A DNA stretch of 64,000 nucleotides from Myxococcus dinghuensis (lineage in GTDB: Bacteria; Myxococcota; Myxococcia; Myxococcales; Myxococcaceae): positions 124,001 to 188,000 of the forward strand of contig NZ_JAKCFB010000009.1 in NCBI RefSeq assembly GCF_024198235.1, in the 5' to 3' direction. Of the stretch, positions 7,466-15,202 are shown one piece after another. The translations under genes and the position numbers were made by a program. How positions within the stretch are numbered: the first letter of the stretch is position 1; each line of letters starts with the position of its first letter. Under the pieces are notes generated by a model, which did no database searches, was not told where the DNA came from, and saw nothing but the letters and a program-made list of their open reading frames with translations.

Positions 7466-9070
7466 TCAGGGCTCGTCGAAGATGAGCAGGCCCCGGGAGG
7501 TGTCCACGACATAGACGCGGCCATCCCCCGGCACGCGGATGCCGATGGCGCCGTCGGTGATGAAGTCGCTCCGGAACGGGTCCGACTCACGGAAGGTGTT
7601 GAAGTAAGCGAGCTCTCGAGGGCGCGTGGGGACGGACACGTCCAGTACGCGCACGCCTTCCTGGTAGTACGAGAGGTAGAGCCGGGTCCCCCGGAGCACC
7701 ATGTTGTGGATGGAGGTGTGCTCGCGCAGTTGGTACCGGCCGATGAGCGGGATGTTCGTGGGGTCGGTGACGTCGAGCACGCGCAGGTGGGTGCCAGGGC
7801 CCTCTCCACCCTCGAAGGCGAGGGTCTTCCCCGCGAAGGTGCCCACCGCGCTCGCGTGGCTGAGCGGGCCGTTGGCCTCCGTGCCGAACGTGTAGCGCCC
7901 CAGCTCCTGGACGTTCATCGGGTCCTTCACGTCGAGCACGACGTAGCCCGTGGAGAACTGGTTGAGGTACAGCCGGCCCTCGTACGCGAAGGAGTCGTGC
8001 GGCGAGGGATAGCCGGAGACCGTGTCCCTGACGACGAAGCGGTTGAGGAGGACCGGCTCGAGCGGCTTGGAGATGTCGAAGATGAGCGTGTCGCCGACGG
8101 GGGCGGGGGACACGGCGTAGAGCCGGTCGCCGTCCACGAAGAGCGTGTGGACGTTGAGCGGGGCGCCGCCGGGGACGCTGCGCACGTAGGTGGGGTCCGC
8201 GGGGCGGGTGATGTCGAAGACGTGGACGCCCGCCTCGCCGCTGGCAATGTAGAGCGCGTCGTCCTTGGACCACGCGGCGTTCCAGTAGCCGTCCCCCGGG
8301 AGGGTGACCTGCTTGCGCAGGACGGGCTTGCGCGGGTTGCTCACGTCGAACACGGACAGGCCGCCCGGCGAGCGCGCGCCCAGCTCCACGGAGACGACGT
8401 AGGCGTGGCCCCGCGTCACGTAGAGGTCCGCGGGCAGGCCCAGGTCGACGGCGTTCTCCGACAGCAGGTCCAGCCCGCCGGAGGACTCGCCCTCGCCGCG
8501 TCCCCACTTCATGCGCGCGGCCTCGAACGTGCCGGTGGCGGTGACCTTGCCGTTGTTGCAGCGCAGGTAGCACCCCGTCACCAGTCCGGACGAAGGCGCG
8601 TCACAGCCGACGAGCGTCGTCTGCCGGGGCGTGTTGGCCTGGGTGTACCGGGAGGAGAGGATGAAGCCCTCCGCGAGCTGCTGTCGCGTCAAGGGACGGT
8701 TGTTGAGCGTGCCGGGCGTGCCGTCCTCGGGGACGCGGATGCCGGCGAAGTCGAGGTAGTTGGCCGTGTCGGGGCGCATCAGCGCCTGGTAGATGCCGTG
8801 GTCCTCCAGTGAGGCGAGCGCCGCGCCGTCACACGACGTCAGGTCGAAGAGCGAGGGCGCGCCGCAGTCGTCCACGACGGTGCCCACGGGGACGGTGAGG
8901 GTGCAGGTCGCGTAGGGGCCCCGGTCCACCCAGTCCGTCGGGTCGACCAGGGGCGTGTACGTCCCGTCCCAGGCCTCCTCCTCGACGTCGTCGTTGGAGT
9001 CGGAGCAGCCGGCTCCGAGCAGGGGAAGGGTGAGGAGCAGCGCGCGGAGACGCGGAGACGCGATGACCAT
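7466..9070 (-). CDS. LVIVD-repeat lipoprotein
   Basis: A 534-residue protein. ATG 9070 follows AGGAG by 10 nt and opens a lipoprotein signal with lipobox LGAGC (acylated Cys about residue 22) and an acidic stretch SNDDVEEE. From about residue 210 to the end there are successive LVIVD-type blades such as SVFDVSNPRKPVLRKQV, HVFDITRPADPTYVRSV, LIFDISKPLEPVLLNR and RVLDVTDPTNIPLIGRY. These fold as a beta-propeller. It is an envelope lipoprotein, probably for binding; the ligand is unknown. Cysteines at about 55-75 and 195-210 could form disulfides. Confidence 0.87.
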   Translation of the reverse strand: MVIASPRLRALLLTLPLLGAGCSDSNDDVEEEAWDGTYTPLVDPTDWVDRGPYATCTLTVPVGTVVDDCGAPSLFDLTSCDGAALASLEDHGIYQALMRPDTANYLDFAGIRVPEDGTPGTLNNRPLTRQQLAEGFILSSRYTQANTPRQTTLVGCDAPSSGLVTGCYLRCNNGKVTATGTFEAARMKWGRGEGESSGGLDLLSENAVDLGLPADLYVTRGHAYVVSVELGARSPGGLSVFDVSNPRKPVLRKQVTLPGDGYWNAAWSKDDALYIASGEAGVHVFDITRPADPTYVRSVPGGAPLNVHTLFVDGDRLYAVSPAPVGDTLIFDISKPLEPVLLNRFVVRDTVSGYPSPHDSFAYEGRLYLNQFSTGYVVLDVKDPMNVQELGRYTFGTEANGPLSHASAVGTFAGKTLAFEGGEGPGTHLRVLDVTDPTNIPLIGRYQLREHTSIHNMVLRGTRLYLSYYQEGVRVLDVSVPTRPRELAYFNTFRESDPFRSDFITDGAIGIRVPGDGRVYVVDTSRGLLIFDEP

Positions 9071-9251
9071 GAGGGTGTGGCTCCTGACGAGGGCGGCTCC
9101 TCGTGCGGACGGGGCGCCGGGGGGGCCGGCCAGCATAGAGGCGCCCACGCGCGGTGGAGCCGGCGTGGCCCGTGTCCGCGCGGATGTCTGTCATTCGCGA
9201 AGCACCGCTTGGCGGGGGCACGACGCGCGTCGTAGCCTGTGCGGTCCGCTT

Positions 9252-9290
9252 CCCCACCTCCCGGGCCTGGAGTGCCTCCGGGAGGTGGGG
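9252..9290 (-). terminator. Strong hairpin terminator
   Basis: CCCCACCTCCCGG (9252-9264) and CCGGGAGGTGGGG (9278-9290) are perfect 13-bp arms with a 13-nt loop. They lie 20 bp past the stop of the minus-strand esterase gene at 9310, separating it from the LVIVD gene at 9070. Confidence 0.65.
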
Positions 9291-9309
9291 CGCGCGTCAC
9301 GTGGGGCGG

Positions 9310-11286
9310 CTACAGCCGGTCGCTGATGCGCTGCTGGAGCAGCCAGTCATACATCGCCGGCGTGGCGTAGGCGGTGTCCCACGTCGCGCCGTTGTGTCCG
9401 CCGTTGGGGTAGACGGTGACGGGGAGCATGGCGCTCGCGCCCGTGCCGCACTTCGTGTCGAGCCAGGTCTTCAGGTTGGCGGGCCGGGCCGGCGTATCCA
9501 ACTGGCCGTGGAAGGCCCAGATGGGCAGGGGCTTGAGGTTGCAGACGTTGGCGTCGTTGGTGGGCGTGGACGTCATCGCGATGGGGACCATGGCGGCCAT
9601 CAGGTTCGGCTGGGCGATGGCCAGCTCCAGGCTCACGTTGGCCCCGCCGCTCAGGCCCGTGAAGTAGATGCGGTCGGTGTCCACGCGGTAGTCCTTCTTC
9701 ACGTCGTCCAGCAGCGCGAGCAGCGCGGCGGGCTGGAACCAGCCCGTGCCTTCATTGGTGAAGGGCGTGCGCTGGTTGGGGGAGATGACGATGGCCTGCA
9801 TCGTCGCCCGGAAGCTGGCCGAGGTGAGCTGGCGGGCCAGGCCCTCCGGCTGTGACAACACCCCGGTGCGGTCGGTGGTGAGCGTGGCGCCGCCCAGGCC
9901 GTGCAGCGCGATGATGAGGGGCCAGCGGGTGGTGCGGTCCGCGTTGTAGGCCGTGGGCAGGAACAGCGCGTAGTCGTAGCGTGGGTTGCGCACGAGCGTC
10001 TGCTCACCGGCGGCGCAACTGGTGGGGCCGGAGGGGAGCAGGGCGGGCCGGCCCGTGAGCTCGAGCTCGCGCAGGCGGCAGTAGGGCTTGTCCTTGCAGA
10101 CCACCCGGACCTTGGTGGTGGTGACGGGCGTGGTGAAGGTGAGGGTCCTCTGGGTGGTGCTCGTGGAGTTGCCCTCCACCACCGTGCCGGGAATCGTCTT
10201 CCAGCAGCCGCCGTCCCACGCTTGCAGCTCGAAGGCCGTCATGGCGTAGGCGGTCGTCGCGGAGATGGACAGGTGCAGCTTCGCGTCGTGGACCTCGTAG
10301 GCGCCCTGGAGGTCCACGTCGAGGTAGCTGTGCGTGTTGTAGACATAGGCGGACTCCCACCGGGTGGTGAGAGAGCCGTCCACCGCGAACGAGGCCGGGA
10401 GGGTGCCGTTGCTCGAGCTGGCGGAGGCGGGCTTGCCGAGCGCCACGTTGGTGAGCACGTCCGGGGCCGGGGCCACCGTCACGCTCACGTCGTCGGAGTG
10501 GGTGGCGCCGTCGTCGTCGGTGGCGGTGAGCCGGAAGGTGGAGGTGCCCAGGGAGAGGTTGCTCACGCTCAGCGTGGCCGTGTTGGCGCCGCTCAGCGTG
10601 GCGGCGGGGCCGGCCACCTGCGTCCAGGCGAAGGAGACGATGGTCCCGTCCGCGTCCGTCGCGCTCCCGCTGAACGTCGTCGCCTGGGTGGGGAGGGTGA
10701 GGCCCTGGTCCGGCCCGGCGTTGGCCACCGGGGGGATGTTGGCCGTGCTCCCGTGCTCCGTGCCGAACACCCACAGCTCCTTCACGCGGCAGTTGTCCGC
10801 CAGCGGGTCCTTGCAGGAGAACCGCACCTTCTTCGCCGTCACCGTCTGGGTGAAGGTCGTCGACACCGCGACGCTGGTGTTGCCCGTCTGGCTGGCGCCG
10901 GGGATGAGCTTCCAGCCCGTGCCGTCGTCGTAGAAGACCTCGTAGCTCTTGATGGCGCGGTCGTCACGGAAGCCCGTGTAGAGCTCCATGCGCACCAGGT
11001 CGAACGTCCCCTGCAGGTCGATGTCGAGCAGGCGCGACTCGTTGTAGATGCCCGGGCACCAGCGGGAGTCGTCGGAGGTGATGTTCCCGTCCACCGCGTA
11101 GGCCGGCTGGAAGGGCGCCTGGGTGACGCTGGCCGTGGCGGGCTTGTTGAGCGTCACGTTGATGAGCGCGTCGAGCGCCTCCGCGCCCTGCCCCAGGGCC
11201 GTGTGCGGCATGCCGGTCTCCGGCCCTCCACAGCCGGCCAGCGCGCAGGCGAGCAACACGCCCGAGAGTGTGTGAATCCGTCGCAA
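9310..11286 (-). CDS. Lipoprotein with discoidin, PKD and PHB-depolymerase-like esterase domains
   Basis: A 658-residue protein. The start is TTG 11286, 7 nt after GAGGAGG; it opens a lipoprotein signal ending in lipobox LAGC (Cys 19). Domains in order: a discoidin (F5/8 type C) domain at about 35-175, beginning NKPATASV and AVDGN; a PKD-like domain at about 180-275; a second discoidin domain at about 280-410 (GKPASASSSN); and a C-terminal alpha/beta hydrolase of the poly(hydroxyalkanoate) depolymerase/feruloyl esterase type. Its nucleophile elbow is GLSGG (Ser546), with HGQLD and GGHNGATW supplying the Asp and His. Likely a surface esterase held to a polymer by the discoidin domains. Confidence 0.85.
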   Translation of the reverse strand: MRRIHTLSGVLLACALAGCGGPETGMPHTALGQGAEALDALINVTLNKPATASVTQAPFQPAYAVDGNITSDDSRWCPGIYNESRLLDIDLQGTFDLVRMELYTGFRDDRAIKSYEVFYDDGTGWKLIPGASQTGNTSVAVSTTFTQTVTAKKVRFSCKDPLADNCRVKELWVFGTEHGSTANIPPVANAGPDQGLTLPTQATTFSGSATDADGTIVSFAWTQVAGPAATLSGANTATLSVSNLSLGTSTFRLTATDDDGATHSDDVSVTVAPAPDVLTNVALGKPASASSSNGTLPASFAVDGSLTTRWESAYVYNTHSYLDVDLQGAYEVHDAKLHLSISATTAYAMTAFELQAWDGGCWKTIPGTVVEGNSTSTTQRTLTFTTPVTTTKVRVVCKDKPYCRLRELELTGRPALLPSGPTSCAAGEQTLVRNPRYDYALFLPTAYNADRTTRWPLIIALHGLGGATLTTDRTGVLSQPEGLARQLTSASFRATMQAIVISPNQRTPFTNEGTGWFQPAALLALLDDVKKDYRVDTDRIYFTGLSGGANVSLELAIAQPNLMAAMVPIAMTSTPTNDANVCNLKPLPIWAFHGQLDTPARPANLKTWLDTKCGTGASAMLPVTVYPNGGHNGATWDTAYATPAMYDWLLQQRISDRL

Positions 11287-11653
11287 GGTGGACCTCCTCG
11301 AAGATGTGAGGTCCCCACGATGCTCCGGGCGCGGGCTTCGTCGGAAGTCGAATTTCGGTAATTTCGATGTCGAGTGGTACTTGCACTTCGATTTCAATAG
11401 CAGCGGATCGGCTTCGGGCTTGGGGTCGGGCTCCTCGATGATTTCAAGCTCACCCTCGGCTTCGGCGGGAGGCGGTGGGCACGGAGCGGCTGTGTGGAGG
11501 CCACGCGAGCCTCCGGAGCCGTCCGAGGGGGTTCTCGACAGCTTGATAGACCCCGGTGCCCCCTCCGTCCGTTCCATCCCGCCGGAGCAGTTCCCGCGTG
11601 CTGGAAGCGGCAAGGCGTACAGTCCCAGCGCGCCGTCCCTCGAGAGGAGTTCC
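11287..11653. other. 367-bp divergent intergenic region with AT-rich core
   Basis: It separates two divergent starts. The part at about 11340-11400 is clearly less GC-rich than its surroundings and contains AATTTCG twice (11351-11357 and 11360-11366, 9-bp period) plus related TTCGATTTC. A minus-strand frame through about 11330-11470 has gene-like acidic codons (GELEIIEEPDPKPEADPL) but runs without a stop into the lipoprotein signal, so I do not call it a gene. It probably holds the promoters for both neighbours. Confidence 0.4.
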
Positions 11654-13414
11654 GTGCCGAGAGCATTCGTGAGCTGGCTGCTGGGGTCCCTTCTCCTGCT
11701 GGTCGCCGGCCCCGCGGCGGCGGATGACGTGACGTGGGGGAGCCCGGTCAAGGGCGTGCGGCTCGGGCTGGCCATCGTCCCGAGCAGCGGGCCGCTTCCC
11801 ACCGAGTTGGAGCTGGAGGCCGTCGCACACAACGTGACCTCCGCCCACCAACAGCTCCCCGTCCAGGTCTGCGGCACCGTGAACTGGACGGCCTTCATCC
11901 GGCTCCATGTGCGCACCTCCAAGGGACGCGTCTTCAGCTACCCCGTCGACGCGCTCGTCGATGTCGACAACCTCCATCCCCATGGGCCCGCGAACCTCGC
12001 GCCCGGCGAAACACTCCGCGAGCGCTTCTCCCTGAAGCGCGTCGTCAGGATGCCGACGGAGAACCCGGGGGACGCGGAGCTGTGGACCCTCCTGGAGACG
12101 CCGCAACGGGTGGAGCTGTGGATGGACCTCGTGGACGACACGGGCGTGTCTCGCATTCGCAGCGGTCACCTGAAGCACCGCCTGGGGTTGCCCACCACGG
12201 CGGCCCCCGTGCAGGCACGGGGTTGCGTGTCCCGGATCGCCGCGGGGGGCCGTGCGGCCTGTGCGCTGCTCCACGACGGCACGCCCTGGTGTTGGGGCTC
12301 CAACCCACCTGGAGCGTCCGGCACCGCGGAGTCTTCCCAGGCCCCGAGCGGGTCTTCGCCGTCACCGTTGCGCCTGCTTACGGGGGCCGTCGTCGAGTTG
12401 GGCATGGAACACGGCATCGCTTGCATGAGGACCTCCTCGGGCGCGGGGTACTGCGCGGGGGGCAACCTGGACGCCTCCGAGGCGGGCTCAGGGGCGCGGG
12501 GCGGACATCCCGTGCGAGTCCAGCGTCTGGAGGACGCGGCGGAGTTGTATGGCGCGCAGTGCGCTCGGGTGAGAGATGGCGCGCTGACGTGTTGGAGCCT
12601 GCTCGGGCCGCCCGCCCCGACCTCCGACGGACCCCTCACGACCCGGTGGGCGGAGTCCGCTCCGGGCGTGGCGCAGGTGGCCAGGGGCGGCGATTTCACC
12701 TGTGCGCTCCGACGGGACGGGACGCTGTGGTGCTGGGGCGCCAACGCCAGTGGTCAGCTCGGCGCCGGAGATGTCGCGCCACATCCGGGACCGGTGCGGG
12801 TCTCCACGCTCCCACGGGAGGTGGTCTCCGTCGCCGCGGGGACGAGCCACGCGTGCGCCGCCCTGCGCGATGGCTCCTTGTGGTGTTGGGGGCGCAGCGA
12901 GTACGGCGCCCTGGGCCTGGGAGACGTCCACGCCAGCTCCGCGCCCGCCCCCGTCGTCGGAATGAGCGAGGTGGTGCGTGTGGCGGCGGGTTTCCAGAAG
13001 ACCTGTGTCTGGAAGAAGGATGGCTCGCTCTGGTGCGCGGGAGATTTGTTGAAGGACACGCCTTCTCAGGCGCTCGCGAAGGTGCCGGTGGCAATGAAGG
13101 AGCTGGGCCACGCCATCGAGGAGGTGGTGTTCGGCTTCCGCCACACCTGCGCGCGCACCACGGGCGAAGCAGGGGGGACGGGGAACGTCTTCTGCTGGGG
13201 CGAGAACACGGAGGGGCAGAGCGGGAGCCCCCAGCGCGCGTCCGGTCTGCCGGGACAGGCCATCGCGCTGACCGCCGGAGACGCCTTCACCTGCGCCATC
13301 ACCACCGAAGGCTCGGCCTGGTGCTGGGGCGATGGCACCGAGGGACAGTTGGGCACGGGGCGAGACAGCTCCAGCGCGCGTCCCGTGCGCGTCCGGCTGC
13401 CTTGCCCCGAATGA
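11654..13414 (+). CDS. Secreted RCC1-repeat beta-propeller protein
   Basis: A 586-residue protein starting at GTG 11654, 3 nt after GAGAGGAGTTCC. Residues 1-23 form a signal peptide ending GPAAAD. Residues about 25-180 form a separate beta domain. From about 190 to the end come RCC1-like units, each with a 'CALxxDGTxWCWGxN' core (CALRRDGTLWCWGANASGQL, CAALRDGSLWCWGRSEYGAL and others), typical of seven-bladed propellers. Paired Cys in each blade suggest disulfides outside the cytoplasm. Probably a binding or adhesion scaffold; the ligand is unknown. It is convergent with the outer-membrane protein at 13541. Confidence 0.85.
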   Translation: MPRAFVSWLLGSLLLLVAGPAAADDVTWGSPVKGVRLGLAIVPSSGPLPTELELEAVAHNVTSAHQQLPVQVCGTVNWTAFIRLHVRTSKGRVFSYPVDALVDVDNLHPHGPANLAPGETLRERFSLKRVVRMPTENPGDAELWTLLETPQRVELWMDLVDDTGVSRIRSGHLKHRLGLPTTAAPVQARGCVSRIAAGGRAACALLHDGTPWCWGSNPPGASGTAESSQAPSGSSPSPLRLLTGAVVELGMEHGIACMRTSSGAGYCAGGNLDASEAGSGARGGHPVRVQRLEDAAELYGAQCARVRDGALTCWSLLGPPAPTSDGPLTTRWAESAPGVAQVARGGDFTCALRRDGTLWCWGANASGQLGAGDVAPHPGPVRVSTLPREVVSVAAGTSHACAALRDGSLWCWGRSEYGALGLGDVHASSAPAPVVGMSEVVRVAAGFQKTCVWKKDGSLWCAGDLLKDTPSQALAKVPVAMKELGHAIEEVVFGFRHTCARTTGEAGGTGNVFCWGENTEGQSGSPQRASGLPGQAIALTAGDAFTCAITTEGSAWCWGDGTEGQLGTGRDSSSARPVRVRLPCPE

Positions 13415-13540
13415 CCCGCGCACCCGGAGCAGGGGCTTCCCACCTGGAGCCGGTGTCGAACACTTCCATCGAAACACCCCTGAGCGGGCGAGACAGCGCG
13501 TGCTGGATGTCGCTCCCGCGGAGGGGGTCTCGACAGCCCG

Positions 13541-14227
13541 CTAGAGCCGGACCTGGACCCGCACGCCGGGCTGGAACCAGAAGTGCACCGTCTTCTGCTC
13601 GATGCTCCCGGAGCGGAGCTCCTGGCCGTTCCGCTCCAGCGTGGCCCGGAGGAACCTCCCCGCGGACCCGGAGAAGTAGGGGCCGACCCGCACGACGTCG
13701 AAGAGCTTGAAGTCGATGCCCGCCTGGAGGTTCAGGAGCTCGAACCCCGTGGCCGTCGCGATGAGCCGCCCGGCCTGGTCGTCGGTCGTCGTCTTCAACC
13801 GCTCGAGGCCGACGCCCGCGCCCACCCAGGGGGACCCGTTGGAGTCCGAGAGGGCGTGATAGCTGAGGCCGAGCCCCAGCCGCAGGACGCTCCCGCGGCG
13901 GGTGTCCTCGGTGGCGCTCCCCGAGTACTGGCCGATGCCGTATTGCCCCTGGAGGTTCAAGGCGAGGCGGGGCGTGAAGAAATAGGAGAGGTCGACCTGG
14001 GGCGCGATGACGGCGTCGGTGTGGCCGGCCATGGGGCTCTGCTTGAATGCATCACCCCGGGCAATGCCGTACGCGAGCCGGGCGCCCACGGCGAAGCCCG
14101 TGGCCTTCGGCGCGGTTTCTGGGAGAGGTGTCTCCTGGGCGGCGGCCGGCAGGGCCAGCAGCGCGAGCAGCGGAGTCAGGAGACGAAAGGGACTCGGATG
14201 CGAGGGATTCGGGAGAAGGGCAGTCAT
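13541..14227 (-). CDS. Outer-membrane beta-barrel protein, tandem copy 1
   Basis: A 228-residue protein starting at ATG 14227. The signal peptide is residues 1-31 (LLTPLLALLALPAAAQ). The mature chain alternates hydrophobic and polar residues in barrel-like strands (GFAVGARLAYG, QVDLSYFFTP, LQGQYGIG, GSVLRLGLGLSYH) and ends VHFWFQPGVRVQVRL, an outer-membrane-type terminal strand. It is a close paralogue of the next gene upstream (14356-15045), so the pair arose by tandem duplication. Function unknown. Confidence 0.8.
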   Translation of the reverse strand: MTALLPNPSHPSPFRLLTPLLALLALPAAAQETPLPETAPKATGFAVGARLAYGIARGDAFKQSPMAGHTDAVIAPQVDLSYFFTPRLALNLQGQYGIGQYSGSATEDTRRGSVLRLGLGLSYHALSDSNGSPWVGAGVGLERLKTTTDDQAGRLIATATGFELLNLQAGIDFKLFDVVRVGPYFSGSAGRFLRATLERNGQELRSGSIEQKTVHFWFQPGVRVQVRL

Positions 14228-14355
14228 GGTTTGTGGTTGCGCAACACGGTGCCCCCGACCAGGCAGTCCGGATGTGAGCCTATTCCACGGCCGTGCGCAA
14301 GATGGACGTGGGGATGAGCGCGAGCGCGGGCGTCGCCCGTCGACTCGCGGACGCG

Positions 14356-15045
14356 TTACAGCCGGACCTGCAGCCGCACGCCGGGCTGGAGCCAGAAGTG
14401 CACCGCCTTCTGGTCGATGCTCGTGGAGCTGGGCTCCTGGCCATCCAGATGCGTCGAGTGCTGGAGATAGGTTCCCAGGGTCCCCGCGACGTAGGGGCCG
14501 ATCCGCAGGGCGTCGAGGACCTTGAAGTCGATGCCCATCTGGAGGTTGAGGAACTCGAGCCCCCAATTGACCTGGGTCGATTTCCCGATGAGGGGGCTGT
14601 CCTCCGTGGTCGCGAACCGCTCGACACCCACGCCCGCGCCCAGCCAATGGTTCCAGAAGGAGTTCGAGGGGAAGTGGTAGCTGAGACCGACTCCCAGCCG
14701 CAGGACGCTACCTCGGCACGTCTCGTCGCCGCAGATGAGCGGATACCGGGCGATGCCGTACTGGCCCTGGAGGTCCACGGCTGCGTGGGGCGTGAAGAAA
14801 TAGGACACGTCCACCTGGGACGCGATGGCTCCGTCGACCTCGAGGGGCAGGGGCCGCTCGGCGGCGGAGTCGCCGAAGGGCAGGCCATACGCCAGCCGGG
14901 CGCCCACGGCGAAGCCCGGGGGCTTCGGTGTGGCTTCAGGGGGCGGTGTCTCCTGTGCGCTGGCTGGCAGGGCCAGGAGCGCGAGCAACGGGGCCAGGAG
15001 CCGAGAGGGCGGGAGCAGCGGGGGAGTCCGGGGCGGGCGTGGCAT
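14356..15045 (-). CDS. Outer-membrane beta-barrel protein, tandem copy 2
   Basis: A 229-residue paralogue of the 13541 gene, transcribed first of the two. I used ATG 15045; ATG 15063 would add six residues. The signal peptide ends LLALPASAQ. It shares GFAVGARLAYG, QVDVSYFFTP, LQGQYGIARY, RGSVLRLGVGLSYH and a C-terminal VHFWLQPGVRLQVRL with its neighbour. Unlike the neighbour it carries a Cys pair (ICGDETC, residues about 115-121) that could form a surface-loop disulfide. Function unknown. Confidence 0.8.
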   Translation of the reverse strand: MPRPPRTPPLLPPSRLLAPLLALLALPASAQETPPPEATPKPPGFAVGARLAYGLPFGDSAAERPLPLEVDGAIASQVDVSYFFTPHAAVDLQGQYGIARYPLICGDETCRGSVLRLGVGLSYHFPSNSFWNHWLGAGVGVERFATTEDSPLIGKSTQVNWGLEFLNLQMGIDFKVLDALRIGPYVAGTLGTYLQHSTHLDGQEPSSTSIDQKAVHFWLQPGVRLQVRL

Positions 15046-15127
15046 GGCTTGGTGTCTCGACACAGCGGCCCCCGACCGGGCGGTGCCGCATGTCAGCGCA
15101 TTCCACGACGACTCGCAAGACGAAGGT

Positions 15128-15157
15128 GGGGCCGGGAGCGAAGCTGCTCCCGGCCCC
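15128..15157 (-). terminator. Strong hairpin terminator after VWA gene
   Basis: GGGGCCGGGAGC (15128-15139) and GCTCCCGGCCCC (15146-15157) are perfect 12-bp arms with a 6-nt loop. They lie 45 bp past the stop of the minus-strand gene at 15203, before the next gene's start at 15045. Confidence 0.65.
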
Positions 15158-15202
15158 GGGCTTCCGAGGGGGTGAGGCCTTGGAAGCGACGTCTGGGGAC
15201 GG

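Noticed and set aside
11330-11570. Acidic minus-strand peptide upstream of the esterase lipoprotein
   Set aside because: The frame runs straight into the lipoprotein signal without a stop, and the TTG start with GAGGAGG explains the gene better. The peptide-like stretch may be chance or a remnant.
11288-11653. Extending the RCC1 gene upstream to a start near 11288
   Set aside because: The extension encodes Ser/Gly-rich filler and would bury the signal peptide. GTG 11654 has a strong ribosome site.
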